A stretch of DNA of 34,180 bases from Mesostigma viride. Lineage: Eukaryota > Streptophyta > Mesostigmatophyceae > Mesostigmatales > Mesostigmataceae. Location of the stretch: assembly GCA_009746045.1 (NCBI GenBank), contig RPFO01000016.1:410970-445149 (forward strand), given 5' to 3'. Position 1 is the stretch's first letter; every line of letters begins with the position of its first letter. This document shows positions 1 to 9,733 of the stretch, piece after piece. Position numbers and translations under genes: made by a program. The notes under the pieces were generated by a model, which saw nothing but the letters and a program-made list of their open reading frames with translations, was not told where the DNA came from and made no database searches.

Positions 1-1
1 A

Positions 2-109
2 CAACTGGACAGCGTTTACAAGTCAGCTCTCGCCAGGTTTCCCAAGGCAAACACTGTGAAAAAGCGGCCTCAAGATATTGCTCTCCTCGTCGGAAACAGC
101 GAAGTATAA
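2..109 (+). CDS. possible C-terminal exon of an upstream gene (partial)
   Basis: The window opens inside a 35-codon open frame (frame 2) ending in TAA at 107-109. The peptide begins QLDSVYKSALARFPK and ends LLVGNSEV. It has ordinary protein composition, whereas the DNA after the stop is AT-richer and broken in all frames. It could be the last exon of a gene running in from the left, but no family was recognised and the stretch is short enough to be chance. Confidence 0.25.
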   Translation, partial: QLDSVYKSALARFPKANTVKKRPQDIALLVGNSEV

Positions 110-587
110 CGGCATAGGCCTGGCATAAGTACCAATTAACAAAGAACTTGAATTCGCAAACCTTATCCTTATAAGCCTTGTTAGGTGTATTGTAAACTGT
201 AAAGCAAGTTATAATTTAGCTTGCAGTTCATGCACCAGCTACACAATGGGATTTGTGACCTGGATTGTGACTTGCTGACTGCCCGGCTCGCCTCACGCCT
301 GCCGGCAATGTCCCACTAATTCGCCAAAACTAACTGCTGGCAACTCTGTACGCAGTTACTCTGAATTTCAGAAAGCCTTTTCCCAGGGTATCAAAGACCG
401 TACAACTCGGCTTCTGCCCCCGGGCAACAACAACAGATCACGTGGCAGCCCTTGCTTCGTTGAAAGCAGTGGACAGAGGACACGTGGGGGGCTTCAGGTC
501 CGGTAGCCATGGCTCATCAATACGATCCTGTTTGGCATTAGTTTGTTGCTCACTGAAGTCAAGTTTCTGCTTTCTGGATTGAAAAAT
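110..587. other. region upstream of the NTF2-like gene, no gene seen
   Basis: No supported reading frame. It presumably contains the 5' UTR and promoter of the plus-strand gene starting at 588. No TATA box or other element stands out clearly. Confidence 0.4.
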
Positions 588-3500
588 ATGGCGCATTGTG
601 CTGCCTTTCCTGCTTTAAGCTTGCCATGCCAGCGAAGCAAGCAATTTGCTAGGTTTGCAGCAAGTCGTTGTGGCTCTAGAGTCCATGCTGCGCGGCACGA
701 TTATGGCAAGGCACGACCAATAACATGCTGCGTTTCGACGAAATTTGTTGGGAACTATGGAAGCAATTTGAAACCAGCTTCAGCACGGGACGCCGTGCTG
801 CTGTACTATGAAGCCGTTAACAGAAGAGACTTGGACACCATGATGACTTACTTTGCTGACGACTGCAGATTCGAGGATATGATATATTCCGCGCCCTTCA
901 TGGGAAAACAGGTGCGAGCTTGCCCGACTTCCCGGACTTTCAGTTTGATGACAGCTTTATCTCCTTGGACAAGTGTATGTAGTATCCAAGTTACCCACAG
1001 CTGATGGGATTCGCCAGAAATCGGTATATTGCTCCCAATCGCTCGCGTTTACAGGGGAATAGGAATTCTGGGTTAGGCTTGTCGACCAGCAGAGGCTGGT
1101 ATTTGCATGCTCAGGCAACTTCGTTTCAATGCTGACAGGATTGCTATGAGACTGTCCTCCTCCGCGCCGCCTGCCCCCCTCAAAACAGGCGATTCAGCAG
1201 TATCTGGGGAAGCTGCTTGGTGGCCTGCCAGATGACCTCCAGTTTGTAATTGACGACGTGTCAGACGCTGGCAGCGGTGGCGCGGTCGGCATGATCTGGC
1301 ACGGAGGTAAGACAATGCATTCATTTTTCTAGGACTGGTCTCCATTTAGTATTTAAATAGCGAATGGAAGGGATTTACAGCTGTAGTTGCACGGTGCTGC
1401 ATAATCTTATATCGCAGCTGGTGCTTCTGGCCAGGTTCTGGGTGGTGCACCTACTAACTGCCCCTGTTAGCTAATGCGAAGGCCTTGAGCTGTTTGCCCC
1501 CGCAATGGATCACCCCAAGCTCAGGATTGCCCCAAGCACATGGATGGAACGGCCCCCATCAACGTGCGCATCGCCCTTTAATGGGTTGCCCACGCGATCC
1601 GTAGCACATGGATGGGACCCCATTGGCACTTCTGGACGTTATTGCTGCTGACGCTTTTGAACCCATCTACCTCTATGCTGTCACCACAACCCTTCCCCAC
1701 CACCTTCCCTACCACCTTGACCTTTCCTTCTTATTGACTTCCCCTGGTGCTTCCTTCATCATTATCAAGGAGACAACCAATTTATAATTATTGGCTTTTA
1801 TTGATTTTTTCTGCTGCTGCTTGGACGTCCACAGCAGGCACACAGGCCTGCTTACCTGAAATCATTTACTTGAAGCCACCCAAGAGGCCACCCACAAACG
1901 TCATCATCACCCCGCCATACACAAAAGTACATATATAGAGGGAGACTATGTAAAGTATAGTACGCTACTCATAGAGACTAAGTAAAGTACGGTACGCTAC
2001 TTATATATATTCTTAACCTCACACCGCGGCTGCCAACCAAACCCCCTTTCCCTGTCTCACGCAGAGGTGGACGGTGTCGTGGTCCCCTTTAGCCGCGGCG
2101 CTAGCTTCTATCGCTGCAACGCAGACAACCTGCTGATGTAAGTGACATGAACAAGCGGTGCTGCGGATAGCAGCAGTAGCTATTGTTGGTGGGTGGGTGA
2201 GTGGGTGAGGTATGCATCTATGGATGCGATGCGGACAACTTGCTTCTGTAGGTAGCATGACAAGGGCATATGAGTAGCTGTTATTGGTGGGCGAGTGGGC
2301 GGGTGGGCGGGTGGGCGGGTGGGTGGGCGGGCGTGTGGGCGAGCAGGCGGGCAGGCGGGCGAGGGGGTGGATGGCTTGTGTGCAAGCCGGGAGGATATAA
2401 GCCTCTGGGTTCGCAGTTCCTCCGCGTGGCCAATGGATTCTTGCTACTATTGATCTTCCTACAGTGACTTCCTACAGTGACTTTCAAGTTAGCCTTCCCC
2501 TGACAATGGAAATGTGCCACAATTATCATTGGCAGGTGGTCATGAAGTGATTGCGGCATGGGTATGGAACAGAAAGACGAACGCCACGGTACTGTGCTAT
2601 TGGCTTAATGGCTCAATCAATTCGGTTACTCAATTTGTGCTCTGCCATCCACGGCCACAGATTTGCGAGGGACGTCCCCGAGCCATCCTCCAAGTTGGGT
2701 GACCGGGTGATGGTACGTTGTGTCAAGCGATGATGAGTGAACTGGCCTGCCCGCCCGCCTGCCCAATTTGCCTCATTGTTGCAGGAACACCTTACATGGT
2801 GGAAAACATTTTCTGCCAGTGAGCTACATCCTTGAAGCTAATGATTAAGCTTAATGGTTCAGCGGTGGAAATTTAAATTTGTTTGGGATAGTGGTTTGTC
2901 TATTTATGTCATGGCTATTCTATTATGTACTTACCAGCCATCGCTCAGCTGCCTTTGGATATTAACCTGCGCGTTAGCCCATGTCTTGACCAACCCAGGT
3001 ACTCAACCCACAAACCCAGTGCAAGAAAAACAATGACAGTAAACCATGAATTAAGTAACAATGAGAGTGAAAACAATGACAAACCACATACCCACAGAAG
3101 TAAGTTAGGTTACCCGTGGCTTGACCACAACACCTAGCCTTAAGCATCGGCTTTGCGTCTGCCTCGTACGTCATCTGGTATCGCACCCACAGGCAGGCCT
3201 GATGCTGAGAGATTCCGCAGTGGCCCTCCCTCCCTTGGCAGTGAGAGAAGCTGCGGCACCCTCCCTCCTTCTCATCGTGTGTTAAGGGTCGATGGTTCCT
3301 GTACTGCTACCCACGTGACACAGTCTATGTGATTATCACTCCTTCAGGTCTCAGCCAATCATACATGTTAGGGGTGGATGATCCCTAATGTCAGGGGTGG
3401 ACGATTCCTTTACGGGGAGTCGGGTACCCGCACGGCGCGGTTGCTTTACGGGCAGCCACGTGACGCAGTCATGTGATAGTTTCATTTCATCATTCTCATG

Positions 3501-4162
3501 TAACGTCATGGTTGGTGGTCGCAGTGATTCCTAGCTCTTAGAATTGGCAGTCGCGGTTCATGACTGTCATGGATGATGGTCACAAGCGCAGCTAATCGTC
3601 GGAGCTGGTGGTCGGCGCTGATGGTTGGATTGTCAAGCCTAACGTTGGCAATCACAGCTGCAGGTTGCAGCTCAATGTTTGAATTTTCCCCAGGCAGTGT
3701 GCACGTGTTCAAGGGCCAGGCACGCAGCTAGAACTTTGTAGCGTCTGTGTGCATGTAGGTTGGTAGCATCAGGAGGTGGTTTTCCGTCGTAGACAAAACT
3801 TTTCAATCTGCCGTCGTGCCCCCTCGCACAGAAGTAACACACCTCTTTTTCCACTTGACATTCATTTCTTAGAAGACTACGAATGTGATTTCCCATGTGA
3901 AGATATTTGTACCTGTCCTGCCGGGGTGTAAGGTCCCTGTGTTGTCATAATGCCAACGTGCTTGCATGCGTATCTGCTTGCATTGCAACTTGATACGTAC
4001 CGATGCTGGCCTGCGGTGCACCGGTGCCCTGCCGCTGCCCCCCCCCCCCCCCTCCCTCCCCCCCCCCGCCACATGCAATGGCAGGGTGTGCTGCAAGGGG
4101 TTGTCTGGGTCATGAAGAATGTCCCAGGCGCCAAGGCTGTTGCTTCACAGATGAAATTCTGA
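588..4162 (+). CDS. NTF2/SnoaL-like domain protein, probably plastid-targeted (5 exons)
   Basis: Reconstructed exons are 588-911, 1189-1306, 2065-2137, 2661-2712 and 4085-4162. All introns are GT-AG, the frame is kept throughout, and the product is 214 aa. Residues 1 to about 60 are rich in Ser, Ala, Arg and Cys with few acidic residues, as in a chloroplast transit peptide. The domain follows: YYEAVNRRDLDTMMTYFADD in exon 1, then DLQFVIDDVSD, GMIWHGEVDG, PFSRGASFYR and FARDVPEPSSKLGDR. This order matches a plant and algal NTF2-like (cystatin-fold, SnoaL-like) family of unknown reaction, whose members carry an FSRGxSFYR block and a final hydrophobic helix. The last exon supplies that helix (GVLQGVVWVMKNVPGAKAV). 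The ATG at 588 was chosen because the upstream extension lacks an ATG. Third codon positions are not GC-biased. No catalytic role can be assigned. Confidence 0.85.
2105..2260 (+). repeat. tandem duplication of exon 3 end plus donor, NTF2-like gene
   Basis: The last bases of exon 3 and its donor (2105-2150) recur in diverged form at 2215-2260, inside the downstream intron. Shared pieces include gcagacaacctgct versus gcggacaacttgct, followed by gtaagtgacatga versus gtaggtagcatga. The DNA after each copy also matches (agtagctattgttggtggg versus agtagctgttattggtggg), so the unit is about 110 bp. GGGT/GGGC microsatellite DNA at about 2288-2370 extends the second unit. Confidence 0.8.
2713..4084 (+). 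other. intron 4 of the NTF2-like gene
   Basis: A 1.37-kb intron. It contains short direct repeats, including the CACGTGACRCAGTC motif at 3311 and 3456, and ends in an almost pure C tract (about 4038-4068) before the acceptor at 4081-4084. No gene was seen inside it. Confidence 0.7.
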
Positions 4163-4369
4163 CTGGCCTCCATAACCACTTGAAGTCGTAGAAACATTCA
4201 TTCATGCATTCGTTCATTTATGCGCCTCTGTTGGGAGAGTCACGGGGTACAAACTTTTGAGTGAATACGTATCATCTCTGATTGCAAAAGCATAGAGGAT
4301 GAGGACGTCAAGGAGGTGCTGCTAATGGAGATGGCCCTGAGTGGCTTGCGCCACAGGGCTTGGTTACCT

Positions 4370-4960
4370 GTGTAGAGTGGCCCAGGAGATGCCTATTCTA
4401 GCCATGGTGTCATTGGCATTGCTAGGCAGGATGCTGCCCAGCAGCTTGAACCGCTGCCGATAAGACGGACAGTGGAGCCATTGAGGAGATAGACTGGTCC
4501 GATGGGCTGGGGGCCCACGAGCCTGACGGCCATCCCGACTGTCCTGGCTGATCTCCAGGCCCACCATGCGGACCTCGACATCGCCAGGCTGTCTAACCAT
4601 GCTTGGACATGTGTGGGTTCCGCACTTTGAGGGTGGTGTTGTCTGCATACATAAGCTCCGTCAATCTCCTCCAGTATTTGTTCAGTGGTCCACAAAGATC
4701 GCCAAGACGGTGTTGCGACCTGCGTGGATGGCATCCCATCTGGTTGTCGCCGAGATGGGCGTCGAGGGCATTGATTCATATCGATTAAGTACCAGTTGCA
4801 CGAAGAGGTTGAGGGGCGGCAATTATCTGCATGCAGACGCCTCTGTAGTTGTTGGGATCCGCCGTCGAGCCCTTGTCCTTGTACAGCATGACACGGAAGG
4901 TGTACGTGCTGCCACGCTGCAGGGGACATTGTGTCGGCCGCAGCTAGCGCATGCGGTTGC
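4370..4960 (-). pseudogene. decayed non-LTR retrotransposon reverse transcriptase
   Basis: Read on the minus strand, broken frames carry reverse-transcriptase motifs in the right order. LYKDKGSTADPNNYRGV (about 4838-4888) is the usual start of the RT domain. ELMYADNTTLKVRN (4622-4660) is the catalytic palm box. RFKLLGSILPSNANDTMARIG (about 4395-4460) is the post-catalytic FKxLG block seen in the other elements here. The block between the first two motifs is much shorter than in an intact RT, so most of the domain is deleted, and stops interrupt the frames. The second catalytic Asp is Asn (YADN at 4638-4649). A dead fragment. Confidence 0.75.
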
Positions 4961-5280
4961 GCAGGTCCCGGACTACGATGCGGCACTATGATGCATGCAG
5001 CTTGCAATCTTTGTCAACTTGAATTTTAACTGCATGTGTGTCATGATAACGAGATATTAGCACAGTATGTTCGCGTGGCGCGCATGCCGGCCTCTGCGCA
5101 CATGCAATGGCACACAGTTTACAAACTTGTACTGCTGTACAACATGCACAAGTACGTTCTAGCTTAAAAGTTACGTAACTATGGCGGTGCCCATCAGCGG
5201 CCTGCCGTCTCTTGCTTTGGTTATAGGCATGCAGCGCCTGGCCATTTTGAATACAAATGTGTCTATATATTCATTGAGTG

Positions 5281-5567
5281 GACACGTGTGTAGTACTCCT
5301 ACGCACACAGATCTCGAATGATTTATCTAGTACCAAATCCGAAAGGCTTGCATCACTCCCCGGAAAGGAGAACTTTTGCGGATGACTGTAGGTGTCAGTT
5401 GGCGATGCCTTAGGATCAGGAGACGTCCGTCCTTTAGTCAGCAAAAGTTGGTGCGAGAGGTCCCCAGTTCGATTCCGGCCTGGATTCATTTGCAGATCGC
5501 GTTTTCCGCGGACCGGCACTGAACGCAAATGGTTTTCACCTTTGCGGCGTGCCAAATCAGAATATAT
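5281..5567 (+). repeat. SINE-like tRNA-derived repeat, copy A
   Basis: About 285 bp, nearly identical to copies at 7720-8007 and, inverted, 16785-17058. A segment at 5448-5478 reads ttggtgcgagaggtcccc then GTTCGATTCC. The latter is a perfect RNA polymerase III B box, and the context resembles the 3' half of a tRNA-Pro. The 3' end carries a hairpin, caaaggttttcacctttg-like, here with one extra base in the left arm. The tRNA 5' half is not recognisable, so this is not a functional tRNA. Retroelement copy 1 follows directly. Confidence 0.65.
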
Positions 5568-6067
5568 TCATTGCATTTCGGATGAGATTGGCCAGCGTAG
5601 GCCGGATAGCATTCGATCGTAGGACATCTTGCTCGCACCATCCAGGTAGACACCGACCTCGGTCTGGCCGGACCCCTGCGGCTTGGCCAGCCAGGATGGC
5701 ATATCCTGGCCTGGCCTGGCCCCAAGGACATACCTAAGAAGGTAGGCAAACATGCCACGACCTACCCACAGCAGTTGCTGGCCGACCTAGTGGTCCCAGC
5801 CCAGTTTTGACATCGCATTCACGAGTTCCCTTTCTCTTGCTTGGACTGCTATGCAGGACAAGAAGAGGTGGAAGACCATTGTCCAGGCTCATACGCCCGT
5901 ACCTGTGGGCAAGCCCGCCCCCCCCCCCAAGCGGCAAGGGCGCTTTGCTGAGTAGCATAGGTAGGGTTTTCTAGATTAGATTAGCATATTAGAGTTAGAT
6001 TAACTAGTTTGGTTTCGCGGCTCTGCCCACCCCCATCCATCATGCATGCAAGGGAATATCAGTGTGC
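5568..6067 (+). pseudogene. non-LTR retrotransposon 3' end, copy 1
   Basis: Remnant of the C-terminal part of a retroelement polyprotein and its 3' UTR. Frames are broken, but blocks such as TAMQDKKRWKTIVQAHTP and a basic tail ending GRFAE before TAG (5953-5955) match copies 2 and 3. The 3' UTR resembles that of copy 3 and stops at gtgctacatgatctccc (about 6062-6078), where copy 2 begins. No RT core remains. Confidence 0.65.
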
Positions 6068-6510
6068 TACATGATCTCCCTGTCACGAACTACATCCAGA
6101 TGTTGCTGGACGATCGACCTCGTGGTCCCAGCCCAGTTTGAGCACCGCATCCACCCTCTCTCCCGTCTTTGGACTGCCATGCAGGACAAGACGCGGGGGA
6201 AGAAGATTGTCAAGGCGCACACGCCCGACCCTGTGGGCAAGCCCCCTCCCCCCAAGCGGAGGAGGCGTTTTGATGAGTAGTGTAGTTAGGATTTTCTAGA
6301 TAGCTTAGAGTTAGGATAGTTCGATCACGCGGCTTCCTCCACCCCATCCATCATGGAATATGTGCTACATGATCTCCCCACGGAGGCATGTTATAATTTA
6401 ATTTAATTTTTTAATGATCTCCCAACGGAGTCATATTATATATAACAAAATTTAATTAATTAAATTCAATTTAATATTCATTGAGAATGATAAATTACGG
6501 AGGTGAGCTT
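6068..6510 (+). pseudogene. non-LTR retrotransposon 3' end, copy 2 (5' truncated)
   Basis: Begins abruptly at tcacgaactacatcc, inside the retroelement C-terminal region. It continues to the tail GKPPPPKRRRRFDE and a TAG at 6278-6280. It then shows the family 3' UTR: ggaatatgtgctacatgatc, two cccaacggag-type motifs, and an AT-rich tail of taattt/taatta units. 5' truncation together with a shared 3' end is what target-primed reverse transcription leaves. Confidence 0.7.
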
Positions 6511-6740
6511 GACATGCATGCAACATGAGGAAAACCCCGAAAAGAAGAAGAACCCTGAAGAAAATAATAGTAATCTGACACGGGTATGCAGGGATTACGC
6601 CAGCTGCACAAGGTACAACTAACTACATAAAAAAACTATGCAACACACATAAACATCCCTGCCGGCCCACCAGAAGGGATCTAGACCGCATGGGTCGCGA
6701 CGTACAAAGTCGGCCAGGGTGCGGCAGGCGGAATAACATA

Positions 6741-6874
6741 AGTAAGTAAGTAAGTAAGTACTTGCGTGTCATGCGCAAAGGCATGCCACGGAGTACTATG
6801 CTAATCTCATTAGAAAAATAATTACACAAAAGTTTAGGCAAATATCGTCTGCATCATCCCCCAACCGTTAAGCA
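6741..6874 (+). repeat. dispersed about 130-bp repeat, copy 1
   Basis: Starts with a (GTAA)n run, then gtacttgcgtgtcatgcgca, ctaatctcattagaaaaa and tctgcatcatcccccaacc. Related copies lie at 30510-30650 on the plus strand and, shorter and inverted, at 8546-8638. No coding potential. Its function or parent element is unknown. Confidence 0.65.
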
Positions 6875-7522
6875 CTAGATGGGGATGTAATCCTCATCCG
6901 AGCTGTCCTCTACTGTAATGGCAGACGAGGCGGTAGTGTAGCGGCTATCCTCAGGACCAATAACCTCCACAGGTCTGCGGAATAACATGCACACCAGCCA
7001 TGGCCGGTGCTTGTGATCAGGGCGGGTGACAGGCGCTACCACCAATATATACGTACGAGGACCACGTGCGGGCAGACCACGGGGCGGTCTGATCAACCCT
7101 CGAGGTCGAGGCCGTTTTCATGGCGCTGGCCGGCCAGCACTCGTGGAAAAACTCCACCGTCTTTGGGCCCATGGCCCCGAACTCCTCAAGGAAAAAAAGG
7201 GATGACCTGGTGGGGCCCCACATTGCCGTACTGAGGCAAACTTGTCGTGCTCAGCCACAGCTCGGCAGCAGCGCCGGCATCCACAGCCGCCCGAAGGATG
7301 TGGCAACCGAAGAGCGGCCGAGCCATGGAGACATCTATGAGCGCGCAGGTGGCAACCCTGCCCAGATGTCGTAGCCAACAAGCACGGTAATGTGTTGCGG
7401 CGCCGTGGTCGGGTGAGTAGAGGGCGGCCCCATGAATATCCGCATCCTCGCACTTGATGGTGGAGTGGGGAAAGACCGACCGAACCATGGCACACACCAC
7501 CCGGAGGAGAGCGGTATGGAGA
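6875..7522 (-). pseudogene. broken reading frame of unknown family, possibly transposon-derived
   Basis: Several overlapping minus-strand frames look like pieces of one frameshifted protein. One part (about 7186-7500) contains RSVFPHSTIKCEDADIHG and LSTTSLPQYGNVGPHQVI. A shifted frame (7017-7223) continues LEEFGAMGPKTVEFFHECW. A third (6875-7096) ends in the acidic tail EDSSDEDYIPI. I did not recognise the family. Its place among repeats and the frame changes suggest a dead mobile-element gene, but a host pseudogene is equally possible. Confidence 0.35.
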
Positions 7523-7612
7523 TAGAGGAACGCGCGTTTTCCGCGTTTTCCGCGGCCCGGCACTGAACGCAAAGGTTTTCACCTTTGCGGAGTGCCTGAT
7601 CAGAATATACGC
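7523..7612 (+). repeat. SINE-like repeat, 3' fragment
   Basis: Only the 3' end of the repeat family is present: the ttttccgcg doublet, cggcactgaacgcaaagg, the terminal hairpin and tgcctgatcagaatat. The tRNA-like part is missing. It abuts the broken frame at 6875-7522. Confidence 0.65.
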
Positions 7613-7719
7613 TTGGCTGATTTCGATAGTATCGGCTACGCCCCCTTCTAAAGAAGGATTCAGCCGTGTTCAGCCCGTCTCACGGTGCGAGACTGAACAA
7701 GTCTCGCGTGCAGACTGCA

Positions 7720-8007
7720 GACACGTGTGTAGTACTCCTACACACAGATCTCGAGTGATTTATCTAGTACCAAATCCGAAAGGCTTGCATCACTCCCCGG
7801 ACAGGAGAACTTTTGCGGATGACTGTAGGTGTAAGTTGGCGATGCCATGGTAACCGGAGACGTCCGTCCTATAGTCAGCAAAATTGGTGCGAGAGGTCCC
7901 CAGTTCGATTCCGGTCGGATTCATTTGCAGATCGCGTTTTCCGCGTTTTCCGCGGCCCGGCACTGAACGCAAAGGTTTTCACCTTTGCGGAGTGCCTGAT
8001 CAGAATA
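7720..8007 (+). repeat. SINE-like tRNA-derived repeat, copy B
   Basis: Collinear with copy A over its whole length, with few differences. It has the GTTCGATTCC B box within 7884-7917, the doubled ttttccgcg motif, and an intact 3' hairpin (gcaaaggttttcacctttgc). It ends with gatcagaat. Small reading frames across it also occur in the other copies and are not evidence of a gene. Confidence 0.7.
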
Positions 8008-8545
8008 GAGGAACTGGTTGTCTCCTTGATAGAGGAACCAGAGGGAGTATGTGTCTATATATGGATCGGTGAGCTGAGCACAATGCTTTCGACCCTGTTG
8101 GATAGGTGACCCCGCCCGGGCACCATGGGTGCTCAAACATCGAACGGCCTGGCCAATTAATACTCCAACAATCGCCTGCATGTGCCTCACCATATCCCAG
8201 CAATGACCTCTAATTTCTTTATTCCATTTTTGTTTTGTTATTATTAAATTTCTCTATACTTTTTCTTTATTTATGATTGTCATTATTATTATTTGCATGT
8301 TCTTTTACATTTCCTTTCTTTCTTTTTCTTTTTCCCTTTTTTCCTTTCACGTATACTTTCTTTTTTTTTCTTTTAACCCCTTCGTGTCTTGTGTATGTCT
8401 TCTCTTTTTCCTTCTTAGGGATTTTTTTTTCTTTTTTAATGTTTTTAATAAACCTCTTTGGTTTGTTACCAACTCTACGTCTCCCACCATGCAGGTCTTC
8501 CTACAGATAGCTCCACGCGGCTCCCGCGTTCTTTGCCTCTCAGAC
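8008..8545. other. pyrimidine-rich low-complexity stretch, no gene
   Basis: An inverted ATCAAGGAGACAACC motif lies at 8016-8031. After it, about 8215-8460 is a T/C-rich tract on the plus strand. Long reading frames across it reflect composition only. Confidence 0.6.
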
Positions 8546-8638
8546 TTTTTTTTTTTTTCTAATGAGATTAGCGTAGTACTCCGTACGGGCATGCCCATAC
8601 GCGTGACAAGCACGCAAGTACTTACTTATACTTACTTC
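8546..8638 (-). repeat. dispersed repeat, inverted shorter copy
   Basis: Reverse complement of the core found at 6741 and 30510: aagtaagtacttgcgtg, then a variable part, then ctaatctcattagaaaaaa ending in a homopolymer. Just beyond, at about 8672-8693, is the reverse complement of the catggcgatccaacgcc segment also found near 14412. The repeat therefore belongs to a composite. Confidence 0.6.
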
Positions 8639-9733
8639 AACTCTCAGACAACTATACCCTAGTAGTCCTTCCATGGCGTTGGATCGCCATGTGTAGTATC
8701 ATCTCTAGTCTTCAATTTAATATACATAAAATATACATGCACGTGCTTCCTGTACAGGGGCCCATAGGATATATACAGTTAAACGAACCCACTGATCGAG
8801 GTTCCGACGTATAACGTCGTGAGCTGATGATCCAGCTTTGCCAGATATACATGCAACTAGGATACGCCATGCTGATACTTATTAATGCGCGCCGGCACTC
8901 CACAAAATTGTATATGCATGTAGCTGTACATGCATGGCCCTTATTGTACACAGCAAGTACCCCCGGCCTTATGCAGCACTGGTCAACTTGGCATGTTCCT
9001 CGATATGGCTCGGTTGACCAGGACATAGCCCACGAGCCCCTAACTCAAGTCCAGCTGAGAGCTCTCCACTCTACTGCGGAATCTGGACCATTCAGCGAGG
9101 TACCGCCGCCGCAAAGAACAGAGCAGTACAAGTGATCAGGCTGAGTCAGGGAGTGCCATGGTGACAGGTGCAACATGGGCCGGGCATGCACATGCCTGAT
9201 GAGATTGCCAACGCAGCAGCGCAACCCGGCGTTAAACGGCGGCATTTAGTGCTCACCTGTCCTGCTGTCCCTAAAATGGCAGCATGGCTCATCTCAACCC
9301 ATGTAGATCGATCAATCATCGTCGCCATGAGACACACTGCCAGGGAGACACGAGCATCATGCGACGACAGTGGGATAACCGATGCGCTGGATGACAGTGG
9401 CCAGATGAATTGGTCGCCACCCATAAAGCAAAAGGGCCGATGCTGCATGCATATGCAGCGCAACCATTGCTGCCATGAGAGGTGCATATTGCATGCTACC
9501 AGCAGCAATCGAAACCAGTTCGGTTTGTGGGTATAGGCCGTCTGTCCAGGGTTACTGACAGGCAGGGTTCCGCAACTCGGTCACTTCGCTGGTTTTCGGC
9601 CCATATATCAAAGAGACAACCAGCGCAGGCCAGAAATATGTCGATGAGACAAACAGCGTAGGCCAGAAATGTCGCTTGGTTGTCCCAAGTAATGTTTGAT
9701 TGCCCACCCTAGTTTACATCTAGATGTAACGTA
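8639..9733. other. intergenic, no recognised gene
   Basis: Reading frames here are short, present on both strands and unlike known families. Two near-tandem copies of the dispersed gagacaaccagcgcaggcc motif lie at 9605-9670. The end of the interval probably includes the 3' UTR of the transporter gene; TGTAA occurs on the minus strand near 9713-9717, just past its stop. Confidence 0.5.

Noticed and set aside
2785-2835. Alternative last exon for the NTF2-like gene after a gcag at 2781-2784, coding EHLTWWKTFSASELHP
   Set aside because: It keeps frame, but the exon at 4085-4162 gives a far better C-terminal helix (GVLQGVVWVMKNV) behind a strong C tract.
7884-7917. Functional tRNA-Pro gene
   Set aside because: Only a 3' half-like segment is present; no acceptor stem pairing or D arm, and it recurs identically in other repeat copies.
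8273-8662. Phe/Ser-rich 129-codon frame
   Set aside because: Generated by a T/C-rich low-complexity tract and a dispersed repeat.
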